Assembly: GCF_052180215.1 (NCBI RefSeq) | Contig: NZ_CP197471.1 | Location: 654,001 to 718,000, forward strand | DNA from: Pseudoneobacillus sp052180215 | GTDB lineage: Bacteria > Bacillota > Bacilli > Bacillales > Cytobacillaceae | DNA: 64,000 nucleotides | Direction of reading: 5' to 3' | Shown: positions 16,143 through 25,740 of the stretch, one piece after another | How the letters are laid out: the number at the start of each line of letters is the position of its first letter | How positions within the stretch are numbered: the stretch's first letter is position 1 | Program-made: the position numbers and the translations under genes | The notes under the pieces: model-generated | Database searches by the model: none | Told to the model about the DNA's origin: nothing | Seen by the model: only the letters and a program-made list of their open reading frames with translations

Positions 16143-17294
16143 TTGAAAAGGTCAGTATTTTATAGTGTGCTCGGGGTTGTTTTAGTAGCGGGGCTTGGAC
16201 TTGCTTTTTGGGATAGTAAAGAAGAGGCGAACGATGCTGAGAAAAAGCAGGATGCCTTTCAGCAGGAAGCTAATGAAGTCATGAAAAAAGCAGTTGAGGT
16301 ATCTGTATCAGATGATGGGGGTGTAAATGCCAACCATTTGTATATCCCATGGACGATTAACAAAAATGGTAGTTCTTTTTTCTTAAGCCAAAGGGAAGGA
16401 TCCATTATTCAAATTGATGGAGACATGGGTTTAGTTGAGGTACAGAATGTAAAGGCGACAGAGGAGATTTTCCATGAAGGAGAAGGAGGATTTCTTGGTT
16501 TTACATTAGCTCCTGATTTTGCAAAATCCAACAAAGGGTTTGCTTATTACACTTATCAGAAAGACGGTAAGACGCTAAACCGAATCGTTTCACTACATTT
16601 GAAAAACAATGTGTGGATGGAAGATAAGATTCTGTTAGATGGAATTCCAGGCGGCACGGTTAATAATGGCGGACGCATTAAAATTGGTCCGGATGGAATG
16701 TTATATGCTACAACGGGTGATGTAGGCAAGTCAGAAAATGCCCAAAACCTAGCTAGTTTAGCTGGGAAAATTTTAAGAATGAACCTTAATGGTGATATTC
16801 CAGTGGATAATCCTTTTAAAAATTCCTATGTTTACTCATACGGCCATCGTAACTCTCAAGGATTAGCTTGGGATGGTAATGGAAACCTCTATAGCTCAGA
16901 GCATGGAGAATCCGGACATGATGAAATTAACCTGATTCAAGCCGGTAAAAACTATGGCTGGCCTGTTATCCAAGGGGATGAAGAAGCAAAGGGTATGATG
17001 AAACCAGTTCTTCAATCTGGTGATCAAACTTGGGCACCATCCGGTATGGCTTTTCATGATGGAACACTGTATATGGCTTCTTTAGCGGGTAAAAAAATAT
17101 TTACGTATGAGCCTGCCAACAAACAATTTAATGAGTTCTATGGAGAAGCTGGTCGATTAAGAGATGTGTTGGTTGAAAACAATGAATTGTATACGATTAC
17201 GAGTAATCGTGACAATCGTGGGAAACCAACTGCAAAAGATGACCGTTTAATACATCTATCTTTAACAGAAAAGGCATCGGCCAATAAAAAATAA
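16143..17294 (+). CDS. PQQ-dependent sugar dehydrogenase (sorbosone/glucose dehydrogenase fold)
   Basis: 383 residues with a signal anchor (FYSVLGVVLVAGLGLAFW) and a six-bladed propeller of the soluble glucose/aldose dehydrogenase family. Seen hallmarks are GEGGFLGFTLAPDF, NNGGRIKIGPDGMLYATTGD, GHRNSQGLAWDGNGNLYSSEHG and GKNYGWPV. In the family these bind PQQ and calcium and oxidise aldoses. Start TTG at 16143 after GAGGTG. It converges on a second, unrelated predicted PQQ enzyme at 17341-19587 with a shared terminator. No PQQ synthesis gene is visible in the window, so the cofactor may be imported or scavenged, or the fold used otherwise. Confidence 0.85.
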   Translation: MKRSVFYSVLGVVLVAGLGLAFWDSKEEANDAEKKQDAFQQEANEVMKKAVEVSVSDDGGVNANHLYIPWTINKNGSSFFLSQREGSIIQIDGDMGLVEVQNVKATEEIFHEGEGGFLGFTLAPDFAKSNKGFAYYTYQKDGKTLNRIVSLHLKNNVWMEDKILLDGIPGGTVNNGGRIKIGPDGMLYATTGDVGKSENAQNLASLAGKILRMNLNGDIPVDNPFKNSYVYSYGHRNSQGLAWDGNGNLYSSEHGESGHDEINLIQAGKNYGWPVIQGDEEAKGMMKPVLQSGDQTWAPSGMAFHDGTLYMASLAGKKIFTYEPANKQFNEFYGEAGRLRDVLVENNELYTITSNRDNRGKPTAKDDRLIHLSLTEKASANKK

Positions 17295-17296
17295 TC

Positions 17297-17335
17297 AAAA
17301 AGGTAATCGCCCAATATAGGACGATTACCTTTTTT
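17297..17335. terminator. Bidirectional terminator
   Basis: AAAAAGGTAATCG pairs with CGATTACCTTTTT over a 12-base loop between the two convergent PQQ enzyme genes. Confidence 0.88.
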
Positions 17336-17340
17336 ACTGC

Positions 17341-19587
17341 TTATTTCTTTCTAAGACTCAATACATAATCGGCAACAGCTTTTATTTCATCTTCACTTAA
17401 TGTATCTTTAAATCCAGGCATCTGACCTTTACCGTTTTGCACCTGTTTGATGATCGCGTCACGATCCATTTTGCTTTCCTGTAAGTTTGGACCATTATGT
17501 CCGCCGGCTCCTGCATCACCATGGCAGGCTAAGCAATTGTTTTTATAAACTTTTTCTCCTTCGGCCGTATCAACGCCTTCATTATTGGCTTTTTCATTAT
17601 TATTTGCTTGCTGTTTTTCTGTATCTTTTTTAACAGGTGATATATTAATCGCATCCTTAGGGATATCTTCTAAAGATCCGTATTTACCTTCTAAGGAGAA
17701 GGTATAGATTTTATCACCATGTTTGGAACCTGCTAACGTATTTCCAGCAGCGAAGATCGAAATATATTGCTTTCCATCGACTTCATAAGTGATTGGTGGC
17801 GCATTGGCACCGGCATCCATTTTAAACTCCCATAAATCTTTGCCGTTCTTGGCATCATAGGCAATAATACGTCCATCATTATGCCCTGTAAACAATAGGT
17901 TACCTTTCGTTGTTAAAAGACCACTATAAGCAATCGCATCCCAGTTCTTTTGCCACACGATCTTATTCGTTTTAATATCGAGTGCCGTAACGGTTCCGCG
18001 GCTTGGGGAATTTTGAACCGGTTGCCAGACACTTCCGATATATTCTTTCCCTTCCTCAAAGCGATTCTTTTCTTCTTCGCCGTAATGAGCATAGGCAAAG
18101 TAATTATCATTTCCTAACACATAAAAATACTCTGTGTTCGGGTTATAAGCCGATGGCGGCCAGTTTGCTCCCCCTTGAGGCGATGGCTTAAGGGTAATCG
18201 GTGTATCCCAAAATGGAGTAAACATTTTCCCATATTGACCTTTAAAATCCTTAGGTAAATCTCGTTCGACATCTTCCTTCGTCACTTCTTGTGGGACAAA
18301 ATTATCCCCAATTGGATGCGGCTGAGTAGGAGATGTTTTTTGCCTTTTATCCTGGGGAACAGGTTTTTCTTCGATCCCAATGAGCGGCTTTCCATTGGTT
18401 CGGTCTAAAATATAGAGCCATCCTGTTTTTCCAGCTTGGACAATCCCTTTGCGCATTTTTCCATTCATTTTTACATCAAAAAGAACGACCGGGTTAGCCG
18501 GGTCTAAGTCCCAAATATCATGGTGTACTTCTTGGAAGTGCCATTTATATTCACCCGTATTGGCATCAAGCGCCAGAATCGAGTTGGCGAATAAATTATC
18601 GCCTGCCCTCTTGCTTCCATCAAGGTCAGGTGAGGTATTCCCACTGGAAAAATAAATAAACCCTAATTCTGGATCAATAGCTGGAGTCTGCCAAACCGGT
18701 GCTCCGCCTGTTAACCAGTTCTTACTATCCTTTGGCCATGTTTCACTTCCTTTAGCACCTGGTGCAGGCAGTGTATAGGTTCTCCAGATTTGTCTGCCCA
18801 TTTCTGAATCATAAGCGGCCACATACCCGCGAATTCCATATTCACCGCCAGCGATCCCCGTATAGACTTTACCATCATAATAGAGGGGGGCACTTGTTAT
18901 GGTATAGCCTTTTTCCCAATCATCCACTCTCGTTTCCCAAACAACCTTACCGTTTTTTTGATCTAAAGCGATCAATCTTGCATCTAATAATCCAACATAG
19001 ACTTTACCATCTCCTAATGCAACACCACGGCTCGTCCACCCGCAGCAGACCGTATTGAGACCTTCGGCAAGCTGTGGTCGATATTCCCAAATGATTTTCC
19101 CGGTTTTTACATCAATAGCTTGGACATGATCAGCCCCAGTAATGCTGAACATCACGCCATCATAAACCAGTGGAGTTGACTCACCAGAATATTTAAATTC
19201 AGATCCAGAGCCTAAACTCGTCACCCATTCTACTTTTAAATTCTTTACGTTAGAAGAAGTAATCTTATTAATCGGAGAATAGCGGCTATTGTGAATATCT
19301 CCACCATTTGTCACCCAATTCCCAGATGGAGGAGTGGTTAACTCCTTCGAATCAAATTTAGGAGCGGCCTTCGCTTTATAATCCATATGCTGATAAGAAT
19401 GATTATCTGTATTAGTCAATTCATCCTTAGGATTATTATCATCGGGGCCCTGCACGCTATCCTCGCCCTTGTTTTCCTTCTTTTGTTTTTCTGAAGCAGT
19501 TTCCTTTTTCTTTGAATCTTGATTTGTATTACAACCGCCAAGAATCAGAGCAAATATCGTTAAAATAATCCAAAGAGACCTTTTCAC
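17341..19587 (-). CDS. PQQ-dependent quinoprotein dehydrogenase lipoprotein with C-terminal cytochrome c
   Basis: 748 residues. A lipobox (LILGGCN, cysteine 19) anchors it to the outside of the membrane; a charged linker follows to about residue 75. Residues 85-630 form the eight-bladed quinoprotein propeller of the methanol/ethanol dehydrogenase type, with the rare adjacent cysteine pair C181-C182 (TVCCGW) that lies next to PQQ, and W-docking repeats such as GKIIWEYR and GKVVWETR. The C-terminal domain carries CLACH (C685, C688, H689) with M723 in MPGF as heme ligand. Electrons would pass from an alcohol or sugar through PQQ to heme. The substrate and metal are not deducible. Confidence 0.9.
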   Translation of the reverse strand: MKRSLWIILTIFALILGGCNTNQDSKKKETASEKQKKENKGEDSVQGPDDNNPKDELTNTDNHSYQHMDYKAKAAPKFDSKELTTPPSGNWVTNGGDIHNSRYSPINKITSSNVKNLKVEWVTSLGSGSEFKYSGESTPLVYDGVMFSITGADHVQAIDVKTGKIIWEYRPQLAEGLNTVCCGWTSRGVALGDGKVYVGLLDARLIALDQKNGKVVWETRVDDWEKGYTITSAPLYYDGKVYTGIAGGEYGIRGYVAAYDSEMGRQIWRTYTLPAPGAKGSETWPKDSKNWLTGGAPVWQTPAIDPELGFIYFSSGNTSPDLDGSKRAGDNLFANSILALDANTGEYKWHFQEVHHDIWDLDPANPVVLFDVKMNGKMRKGIVQAGKTGWLYILDRTNGKPLIGIEEKPVPQDKRQKTSPTQPHPIGDNFVPQEVTKEDVERDLPKDFKGQYGKMFTPFWDTPITLKPSPQGGANWPPSAYNPNTEYFYVLGNDNYFAYAHYGEEEKNRFEEGKEYIGSVWQPVQNSPSRGTVTALDIKTNKIVWQKNWDAIAYSGLLTTKGNLLFTGHNDGRIIAYDAKNGKDLWEFKMDAGANAPPITYEVDGKQYISIFAAGNTLAGSKHGDKIYTFSLEGKYGSLEDIPKDAINISPVKKDTEKQQANNNEKANNEGVDTAEGEKVYKNNCLACHGDAGAGGHNGPNLQESKMDRDAIIKQVQNGKGQMPGFKDTLSEDEIKAVADYVLSLRKK

Positions 19588-19694
19588 TATTCGACACTCC
19601 TTTCGATACTTTTACAGTAATTTGCCCAAATTGGAATAAATTAATCTAAGAAAGGAAAGGGTTCCGAGACATGTATTTTTTGGTAAAAAAATGC

Positions 19695-19787
19695 TTATCA
19701 ACCGTTTTGAAGATTTTATCAACCGGAACAGGAGCGTTATCAACCGAAATCCACCATTTATCAACCGGTTTCCAACAGTTATCAACT
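19695..19787 (+). repeat. Family B array, copy 1 (TTATCAACCG every 21 bp)
   Basis: TTATCAAC motifs start at 19695, 19716, 19737, 19758 and 19779, exactly 21 bases apart. The 11-base spacers also resemble those of the other three copies in the same order (TTTTGAAGAT, then AACAGGAG, then AATCCACCA, then TTTCCAACAG). It lies between two minus-strand genes, upstream of the quinoprotein gene. Confidence 0.9.
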
Positions 19788-19807
19788 TTTAGCTTAAATT
19801 CAGATGA

Positions 19808-19850
19808 AAAAGCGGCCGATTCCTATAAAGGAGTCTAGCCGCTTTGTTTT
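19808..19850. terminator. Hairpin terminator of the membrane protein pair
   Basis: AAAGCGGC pairs with GCCGCTTT, with A- and T-runs outside, directly past the stop codon of the minus-strand gene at 19856. Confidence 0.8.
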
Positions 19851-19855
19851 TTACA

Positions 19856-20356
19856 CTAAATTCTTCTCTCACTTATCTTCAACAAATGCAATAAACAAAA
19901 ATTCAAAAGATAGGAAGAAAAGTAAAAAGGTATGGAATAATAAACATGCCACCCTTTGTAAACATAAACATGGAGTTTGGCTGAGATTATTTCCAATCCC
20001 AAACTAAGTATAGTAAGAGTGATCAAAAAAAGAAGTTTCTTTAGGTTGGACTTATGAAAAAACCATTTATAATATATATAAACAACAATATAAGTGAATG
20101 GTCCATACACAAATAAGTATAAAACTAAGTCAAATAACTCGAATTTTTCTGTATCGAGTACATCGTAGAAATCCAGTGGTGGTCCGGCGAGAATATGGTC
20201 TACAGCTATTCCTAATGAAATATTCAATAAAAAAATAACCGTACTTGTGGAGTAATGAAATCGTTTAGGTAATAGGTTCACGAATACGATCATTAAGGGA
20301 ACACCTAGTATAAGTAAGTAAATTTCATTTTCATCAAATTTACTTGGAATGGGCAT
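19856..20356 (-). CDS. Small polytopic membrane protein, possibly CBO0543 family
   Basis: 166 residues with about five hydrophobic helices and an acidic loop (ILAGPPLDFYDVLDTEKFELFDL). It overlaps the end of the upstream membrane gene (20340-20810) by 17 bases, so the two are translationally coupled and probably form a pair. The general pattern recalls the CBO0543-type membrane proteins of Bacillaceae and clostridia, but that match is from memory of shape and not firm. Function unknown. Confidence 0.6.
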   Translation of the reverse strand: MPIPSKFDENEIYLLILGVPLMIVFVNLLPKRFHYSTSTVIFLLNISLGIAVDHILAGPPLDFYDVLDTEKFELFDLVLYLFVYGPFTYIVVYIYYKWFFHKSNLKKLLFLITLTILSLGLEIISAKLHVYVYKGWHVYYSIPFYFSSYLLNFCLLHLLKISERRI

Positions 20357-20810
20357 TATGAATTCGACTCCTTCCTAATTCGTTTAAAAAATAGGCGAAT
20401 GCTAGGGAGAGAAGCGTTATAGAACCTCCCATATAGCTCCATTTTAGAAAAGTCATATTCTTCAACTCAACGATGTGAAACATCTCGTTTAGGGTTTCAA
20501 AACGACTAAATAATAATATCCATAATAGAGATAAGGAGAATTTGATAGAGAGATTCCTACTAATTCCTTGTAAAAAGAAAAGAGAAAACGGCAGTAAAAT
20601 AATCCGGTCCATGATGAGATGGATGAGACTATATTTGTTTTCTTTAATCGTAATCCACCCATGGTTCAGGGCAAGCACATCATAAAGGAGATTCGTGATA
20701 AAAAGGATAAAAAAATAATGCCCTAAAGACTGTACTATATCTTTTCTGCAAGCACGCAACCATAGAAAGATAAAGGCGACACAAATGATAATCTTCAAAA
20801 ATAAGTACAT
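20340..20810 (-). CDS. Small polytopic membrane protein, partner of the downstream gene
   Basis: 156 residues with about five hydrophobic helices, including LYDVLALNHGWITIKENKYSLIHLIMDRIILLPFSL around residues 43-80 in two parts. It resembles its downstream neighbour in size and topology, with which it overlaps by 17 bases; the pair may be an old duplication or a two-subunit membrane complex. I do not recognise a family. The gene is the first of its operon, with the terminator at 19808-19850 at the far end. Confidence 0.6.
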   Translation of the reverse strand: MYLFLKIIICVAFIFLWLRACRKDIVQSLGHYFFILFITNLLYDVLALNHGWITIKENKYSLIHLIMDRIILLPFSLFFLQGISRNLSIKFSLSLLWILLFSRFETLNEMFHIVELKNMTFLKWSYMGGSITLLSLAFAYFLNELGRSRIHNAHSK

Positions 20811-21055
20811 ACTTTACTCCTGCTACTTCCTCAAATATTTTGAAATAACCCTATAAGTATTTCCACAAGGATCTGAAAATAATCGTATTAGAGCAAAATC
20901 GGGCAGATTCCTACTAGAGGGATTTTTATACTATTTTCTGAAAATATCAAATGTATGCTATTATAATATTAATTTAGTAAATTTATCCTATTTAAGGATA
21001 ATCCTATTAACAAATGACATTATAAAAAAGTTTTAATAGGAAGATAGGTGTTGAA

Positions 21056-22018
21056 ATGAAAATCGTTATTGCCATTATTATATTTGCCCTTGTGGGGGTT
21101 TTGTATGAGCAACTTTCACGTCGCAATGTAAGAAAAAAGACGATTCCCGGTCTAATGATTGATATGGGAGGACGCCGTCTCCACGTTACTGATTCTGGGG
21201 GAGATGGGCCTACGGTGGTAATCATTCATGGTGCTGGTGATTCCTCTTATTCGTGGACACATATAAGAAATGAACTGTCAACATTTACTCGTGTCATTAC
21301 GTTTGACCGACCTGGTATGGGATCGAGTGATCTAGGCCCGGACCCGACCCCAGATCATACTGTCAAAGAAATACACGATTTATTGGAAAAAATGGCGATT
21401 ACGGGACCCTGCATACTTGTAGGCCACTCCTTAGGAGGGCTGATTTCCCGTCTCTATGCAATGGAATATCCAGAAAAAGTGTCTGGTTTAGTCTTTTTAG
21501 ACTCAACTCACGAATTTCTTAAAGATGATGTTAAATTTAAACAAGGATTTGCTGCTCTGGGTGTCATGTTAAAAATACTGAGAATACTTTCTCCATTGGG
21601 AATTCCTCGCTTCTTTGGTAATGTATTAGGAATCCTTCCCATGTTTGGGAGTGAACAATCGTATTATCGTAAGCAAATTAGCTCCTCTGAATTTAAACAA
21701 TGGAAAGAAATGGTTTATCAGGTTTTTGCAGGAAGAACAGCTGGTGCAGAGTTTAAAATGGCTCAAGCACATATTGAAGTGGCAGCATCAAGATTAAATA
21801 CAAGTAAGGAAAATCCCCAATTTGGCGACCTACCCATTGCAGTGGTTAACAACCCAGGATTTGGCGGAAACTGGACAGAAATGCAGAAAGAGCTTGCTTC
21901 ACGTTCAAAGAACCATTTTCACAAGACGAGTGACCGAAAAGGACATAGCTTGCAAATGCCACGTCCGGAGTATGTACTTGAGGCGATTCATTATGTCGTT
22001 AATCAAACAACAAAATAA
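21056..22018 (+). CDS. Alpha/beta-hydrolase with N-terminal membrane anchor
   Basis: 320 residues. The first ~18 residues (MKIVIAIIIFALVGVLYEQL) form a membrane helix; the rest is an alpha/beta hydrolase. Oxyanion motif VIIHGAGDSS, nucleophile elbow LVGHSLGGLISR with the serine near residue 124, acid region VFLDSTHEF, and a late histidine in DRKGHSLQ. Esterase or lipase-like activity is likely; substrate unknown. TTG-free ATG start at 21056, with AGGTG upstream. Single gene ending at a bidirectional terminator. Confidence 0.88.
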   Translation: MKIVIAIIIFALVGVLYEQLSRRNVRKKTIPGLMIDMGGRRLHVTDSGGDGPTVVIIHGAGDSSYSWTHIRNELSTFTRVITFDRPGMGSSDLGPDPTPDHTVKEIHDLLEKMAITGPCILVGHSLGGLISRLYAMEYPEKVSGLVFLDSTHEFLKDDVKFKQGFAALGVMLKILRILSPLGIPRFFGNVLGILPMFGSEQSYYRKQISSSEFKQWKEMVYQVFAGRTAGAEFKMAQAHIEVAASRLNTSKENPQFGDLPIAVVNNPGFGGNWTEMQKELASRSKNHFHKTSDRKGHSLQMPRPEYVLEAIHYVVNQTTK

Positions 22019-22077
22019 GTAGTTGTATAACTGTTTGCAAATGACAACCAATTCTACAAGTATCACCATATTTAGAA

Positions 22078-22120
22078 AAATAGTTGTTTTCCTCTTGATA
22101 GGAAAACAACTATTTTTTTT
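22078..22120. terminator. Bidirectional terminator
   Basis: AAATAGTTGTTTTCC pairs with GGAAAACAACTATTT over an eight-base loop and is followed by a T-run; it serves the hydrolase gene and the convergent SnoaL-like gene. Confidence 0.9.
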
Positions 22121-22158
22121 GAAAATATTTACTTGAGAATCAAAATAGGTTTTCCCTT

Positions 22159-22551
22159 TTAGAAAATCCCATTCTCATTAGGAGAATTCACCGGAATAGC
22201 CATTCCAATGTCCCATGCTTCAACAATAAGGCCATTATGGAAACGGAAGATATGTACCAAAGCGGCTCCTGGATCATTTTGATTTTGCTTCACATGAGAG
22301 TGAACCCAAACAAATTCCCCATCTTCAATCGATCGTTTGATCTCAAAAGTCTTGTCAGGGTTTTGGGTAGCATTCTCCTCCATCGCTATCATAAGGGAAT
22401 GTGCATCACCCTTGAAATAAGCATTATGATGGCGGAAATCTGGGCCGATGAACTTTTGGTAAGCTTCTCGAACTTCTCCTGACGCCACGAGTTTCAGAAA
22501 CGATACGGCTTTTTCTTTCAGAGAAAGGGTCTCATTATCCCGTTCATTCAT
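22159..22551 (-). CDS. SnoaL-like / NTF2-fold protein
   Basis: 130 residues. The pattern AVSFLKLVASGEVREAYQKFIGPDFRHHNAYF, then EIKRSIEDGEFVWVHSHVKQ and IFRFHNGLIVEAWDIG, is typical of SnoaL-like polyketide cyclase-fold proteins (cone-shaped NTF2 fold). No specific reaction can be assigned; many are of unknown function. ATG at 22551 is preferred over an in-frame TTG at 22560 because AAAGG then sits nine bases upstream. It is a single gene divergent from the amidase gene. Confidence 0.8.
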   Translation of the reverse strand: MNERDNETLSLKEKAVSFLKLVASGEVREAYQKFIGPDFRHHNAYFKGDAHSLMIAMEENATQNPDKTFEIKRSIEDGEFVWVHSHVKQNQNDPGAALVHIFRFHNGLIVEAWDIGMAIPVNSPNENGIF

Positions 22552-22768
22552 TGTAATCAACCTTTCTTGTTTAGATTTGTCTATGAAACGAATTCTTTGA
22601 TTTGTCCTACTAATTTTATCCTAAATAGTAGTCTTTCTTCTAGTTACAATGATGTTCCTAAGGTTATTTAAAATATTCTCCAAAAAGTAATTATTTTACT
22701 TTATAAAGTAAAAAATCTATTTTATAATGTGCTTAGTTGGATAATTTTAGAAAAAAGGGATGATAAAA

Positions 22769-23722
22769 ATGGCAACCACTCATTATCTTAATCCTGATTC
22801 ACATACGTTACATGGTTTTTTCGATAGGGATCTTCGTCCGGCGTTAGAAATCAATTCTGGTGACTCCGTCATTTTTCAAACACTTGATTCCGCCTGGGCC
22901 ATTGAAAAACGATTAGAACTAGGTGGTCCTAGAAAGAAATTCACAGGACTTGCCGAGGAAAGAGTGCACAATCAATTTGGACACTCTTTAGTAGGTCCCG
23001 TATGGATTAATGGAGCAAAGGCAGGCCAAACATTGGAAATTCAAATAAATGAAATCATACCTGGGGACTATGGCTGGGTTTCGGCAGGAGGCTTCCCAAG
23101 CTATTGGAATCAGAAGACAAATCTTCTGGATGTAGATGAAGTAACACTAGATTTTGATCTTGATAGAGAAAATCTAATAGCCAAAAGCAGGTTTGGGAAA
23201 TTTGATTATCGCATTAAGATGCGTCCCTTTATGGGGATTATGGGGATGCCTCCGAATTTGCCAGGCAGGCATACGACGGTTGAACCGAGACCATGGGGTG
23301 GAAATCTCGACTGTAAAGAATTAATTGCTGGCAGTACGCTTTATTTGCCTATTCCAGTAGAGGGAGCACTTTTTTCAATAGGTGACGGTCATGCGGCCCA
23401 GGGTGATGGGGAGGTGTGCGGCCCAGCTTTAGAATGTGCAATGGAGAAGGTGGATGTAACGTTAACTGTTTCCGAAGATGTTTCCATAAAAATGCCGCGC
23501 GCTAAAACGCCAACAGGATGGTTAACGATGGGCATACACGAGGATTTAAACGAAGCCATGTGGATGGCTCTAAATGAAATGCTAGATTTAATGAGCGAAT
23601 TGTACGGAATACCCAGGGCGGAAGCTTATGCCTATGCGTCAATGGTAGTGGACTTACGGATTACCCAAATTGTGAATGGAAATAAAGGAGTTCATGCTTT
23701 TATTGCTCATGATGCTTTGTGA
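22769..23722 (+). CDS. Acetamidase/formamidase family protein
   Basis: 317 residues matching the FmdA/AmdA amidase family, which hydrolyse small amides such as formamide and acetamide. Landmarks are the HLVGPVWINGAKAGQTLEIQI region, FRPFMGIMGMPP, GRHTTVEPRPWGGNLDCKEL and FSIGDGHAAQGDGEVCGPALECAM, read in short pieces, with conserved D and H metal ligands in GDGHAAQGDGE. No signal peptide. An ATG nine bases upstream at 22760 abuts the ribosome binding site AAGGG, so 22769 is the better start. The gene is followed by a family A repeat array. Confidence 0.9.
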   Translation: MATTHYLNPDSHTLHGFFDRDLRPALEINSGDSVIFQTLDSAWAIEKRLELGGPRKKFTGLAEERVHNQFGHSLVGPVWINGAKAGQTLEIQINEIIPGDYGWVSAGGFPSYWNQKTNLLDVDEVTLDFDLDRENLIAKSRFGKFDYRIKMRPFMGIMGMPPNLPGRHTTVEPRPWGGNLDCKELIAGSTLYLPIPVEGALFSIGDGHAAQGDGEVCGPALECAMEKVDVTLTVSEDVSIKMPRAKTPTGWLTMGIHEDLNEAMWMALNEMLDLMSELYGIPRAEAYAYASMVVDLRITQIVNGNKGVHAFIAHDAL

Positions 23723-23748
23723 AGTTTGCGTATGTTTGCCGATCGAGA

Positions 23749-23932
23749 TATAGGACATAGGATCCGTTATTTTAATAAAAAGCCGTAATTTTTGGGTGTT
23801 ATCGGACAGAGGTTCCGCTAATTCATTAAAATACGGTTTTTTTCAATGAAATTGGGCATATAATGGATCCTGTGTCCTTAAAGACTCGAAAAAAGGTAAT
23901 TTTTGAACAAATAACGGATTCTGTGTCCGATA
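23749..23932. repeat. Family A repeat array, copy 3
   Basis: Units at 23749, 23799, 23858 and 23909 in the same forward-forward-reverse-reverse order and with nearly the same spacers as copy 2. It fills most of the gap between the amidase gene and the GH30 gene. The remaining bases to 24142 hold no gene I can support. Confidence 0.85.
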
Positions 23933-24142
23933 GGAATCAGCCACCATCCACCAGCCTTCCTTCACCGTATAAAAACCACTTCTTAAAACAGAATCTATTA
24001 AAAAAATTTCAACTAGGCTGGATAAGAGATTTATCCCTTTAACCTCCAAATCTTTTAAAAAAGATGATTGCCAAATTTTTCATCCAGTTGTATTCTTTAG
24101 ACGCTCTATGTTTTTTAATACAAAAATAAGGAGTTAACAAAG

Positions 24143-25477
24143 ATGAATATTAAACTAATCACAACCACCTACCATGATGACCAAAAAAACACCTATGAAG
24201 ATACCAAAGATTTTTCCACTGACCAAGGGGTGGAGATGAAAGTTGTTAATCTATACCCAGAAATGGAATACCAAACATTTGATGGGTTTGGAGGAGCTAT
24301 TACAGAAGCGGCAGGTTACACGTTTTCCTTGATGAGTGAGGAAAAGCAAAAACGAATCTTAGAGGCCTATTTTGGTCCTACTGGAAATCGATACAACCTC
24401 GTTCGAACTCACATCGATAGCAGTGATTTTTCGTTAGGGCAATACGCCGCTCTCGAAGATCCTGAGGATAGAGAGTTCAAAACCTTTACACTAGAACGAG
24501 ATGAAAAATATATCATCCCTTTTTTAACACAAGCCAAGCAAACTGCAGTTCAACCATTAAGTGTCATGTTATCCCCCTGGTCCCCGCCTGCCTTTATGAA
24601 AACCAATGGTCAACGGACATTTGGCGGCTCATTAAAACCCGAATATCGTGAGTTTTGGGCCGATTACATTTGCCATTACATTAAACAGTATCGTGATAAA
24701 GAGTTCAACATCGATATGCTAACGATTCAAAACGAACCAAATGCCACTCAAACCTGGGATTCTTGTTTATATACAGCTGAGCAAGAAAAAGAATTTTTAC
24801 GCGATTATTTATATCCAGCACTTGTAAAAAACAACTTAGAAGACATTGAGGTTAGCATTTGGGATCACAATAAAGAAAGAATGTTTGAACGGGCATGTAC
24901 CATTATTGATGCTGAGACAGACAAGATGGTTGCAGGGGTTGCCTTCCATTGGTACACAGGTGAACATTTTGATGCGATCCGACTTGTTCGTGAAAAGTTT
25001 CCTGACAAGAAATTAATTTTTACAGAAGGTTGTGTGGAATATAGCCGGTTTAGCGAGGCAGGACAACTAGAAAATGCGCAAATGTATGCGTATGACATCA
25101 TCGGTAATATCAATGCTGGCATGAATGCGTTTATCGACTGGAACATTCTTTTAAATAAAGAGGGTGGACCTAATCACGTAGGCAACTTCTGTGATGCTCC
25201 GATTATGTGTGATACAGATAACGATATAGTTCAAGAAAAGCTTTCCTACACGTACATCGGACATTTCAGTCGCTATATTGAGCCAGGAGCGAAACGAATC
25301 GCTTCAACCAAATATACAGATAAAATGAACGTAGTTGCGTTGAAAAATCCAAATGGTTCAATATGTGTGGTTATGTTGAACCGCTCTACTGAAGAAGTAC
25401 CAGTTGCTTTACGTTTAGCTGGTCAAGTGACAGAGTTCGTGGTTCCAGCGGGGGCAATCGTAACAGGGCTTATTTAG
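24143..25477 (+). CDS. Glycoside hydrolase family 30 (beta-glucanase/glucosylceramidase type)
   Basis: 444 residues without a signal peptide. GFGGAITEAAGY near residue 48, LSPWSPPAFMKTNG near 143, acid/base E198 in TIQNEPN and nucleophile E295 in IFTEGC are the GH30 hallmarks. Bacterial members of this type cut beta-1,6-glucan, beta-1,3-linked glucosides or related oligosaccharides. Neighbouring GH16 and GH3 genes favour a role in removing beta-1,6 branches from laminarin or fungal glucan fragments in the cytoplasm. It opens the glucan locus but has its own strong terminator, so it is a separate transcription unit. Confidence 0.88.
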   Translation: MNIKLITTTYHDDQKNTYEDTKDFSTDQGVEMKVVNLYPEMEYQTFDGFGGAITEAAGYTFSLMSEEKQKRILEAYFGPTGNRYNLVRTHIDSSDFSLGQYAALEDPEDREFKTFTLERDEKYIIPFLTQAKQTAVQPLSVMLSPWSPPAFMKTNGQRTFGGSLKPEYREFWADYICHYIKQYRDKEFNIDMLTIQNEPNATQTWDSCLYTAEQEKEFLRDYLYPALVKNNLEDIEVSIWDHNKERMFERACTIIDAETDKMVAGVAFHWYTGEHFDAIRLVREKFPDKKLIFTEGCVEYSRFSEAGQLENAQMYAYDIIGNINAGMNAFIDWNILLNKEGGPNHVGNFCDAPIMCDTDNDIVQEKLSYTYIGHFSRYIEPGAKRIASTKYTDKMNVVALKNPNGSICVVMLNRSTEEVPVALRLAGQVTEFVVPAGAIVTGLI

Positions 25478-25497
25478 GAAGTTTTATAGACACGAAG

Positions 25498-25546
25498 AAA
25501 TGCTGCATCCCCACTTTTTAAAAAGTTGGGGATGCAGCATTTTTTT
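25498..25546 (+). terminator. Strong terminator after GH30
   Basis: AAATGCTGCATCCCC pairs with GGGGATGCAGCATTT, followed by a T-run. Confidence 0.92.
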
Positions 25547-25669
25547 ACATTAGTGATTCCATTCGAAAAACGGTCTTATCATTTGCCGAATGTAAACGAT
25601 ACCATTCCTGTGGTATCAATTCTTTGGCAAGATACTAGGAACCTAAAATTATGCACCCTTAAGCAAAAT

Positions 25670-25698
25670 TTGATAGCTTATATTCTTCTTTATACTTT
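25670..25698 (+). promoter_or_regulatory. Possible promoter of the glucan transporter operon
   Basis: TTGATA at 25670-25675 and TACTTT at 25693-25698, 17 bases apart, 43 bases before the first permease gene. The -10 box is weak, as expected for a promoter that depends on the AraC-type activator. Confidence 0.35.
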
Positions 25699-25740
25699 TT
25701 TAATATTAAGTTAAGAAATCACAGCTTAGGTGGTGAAACC

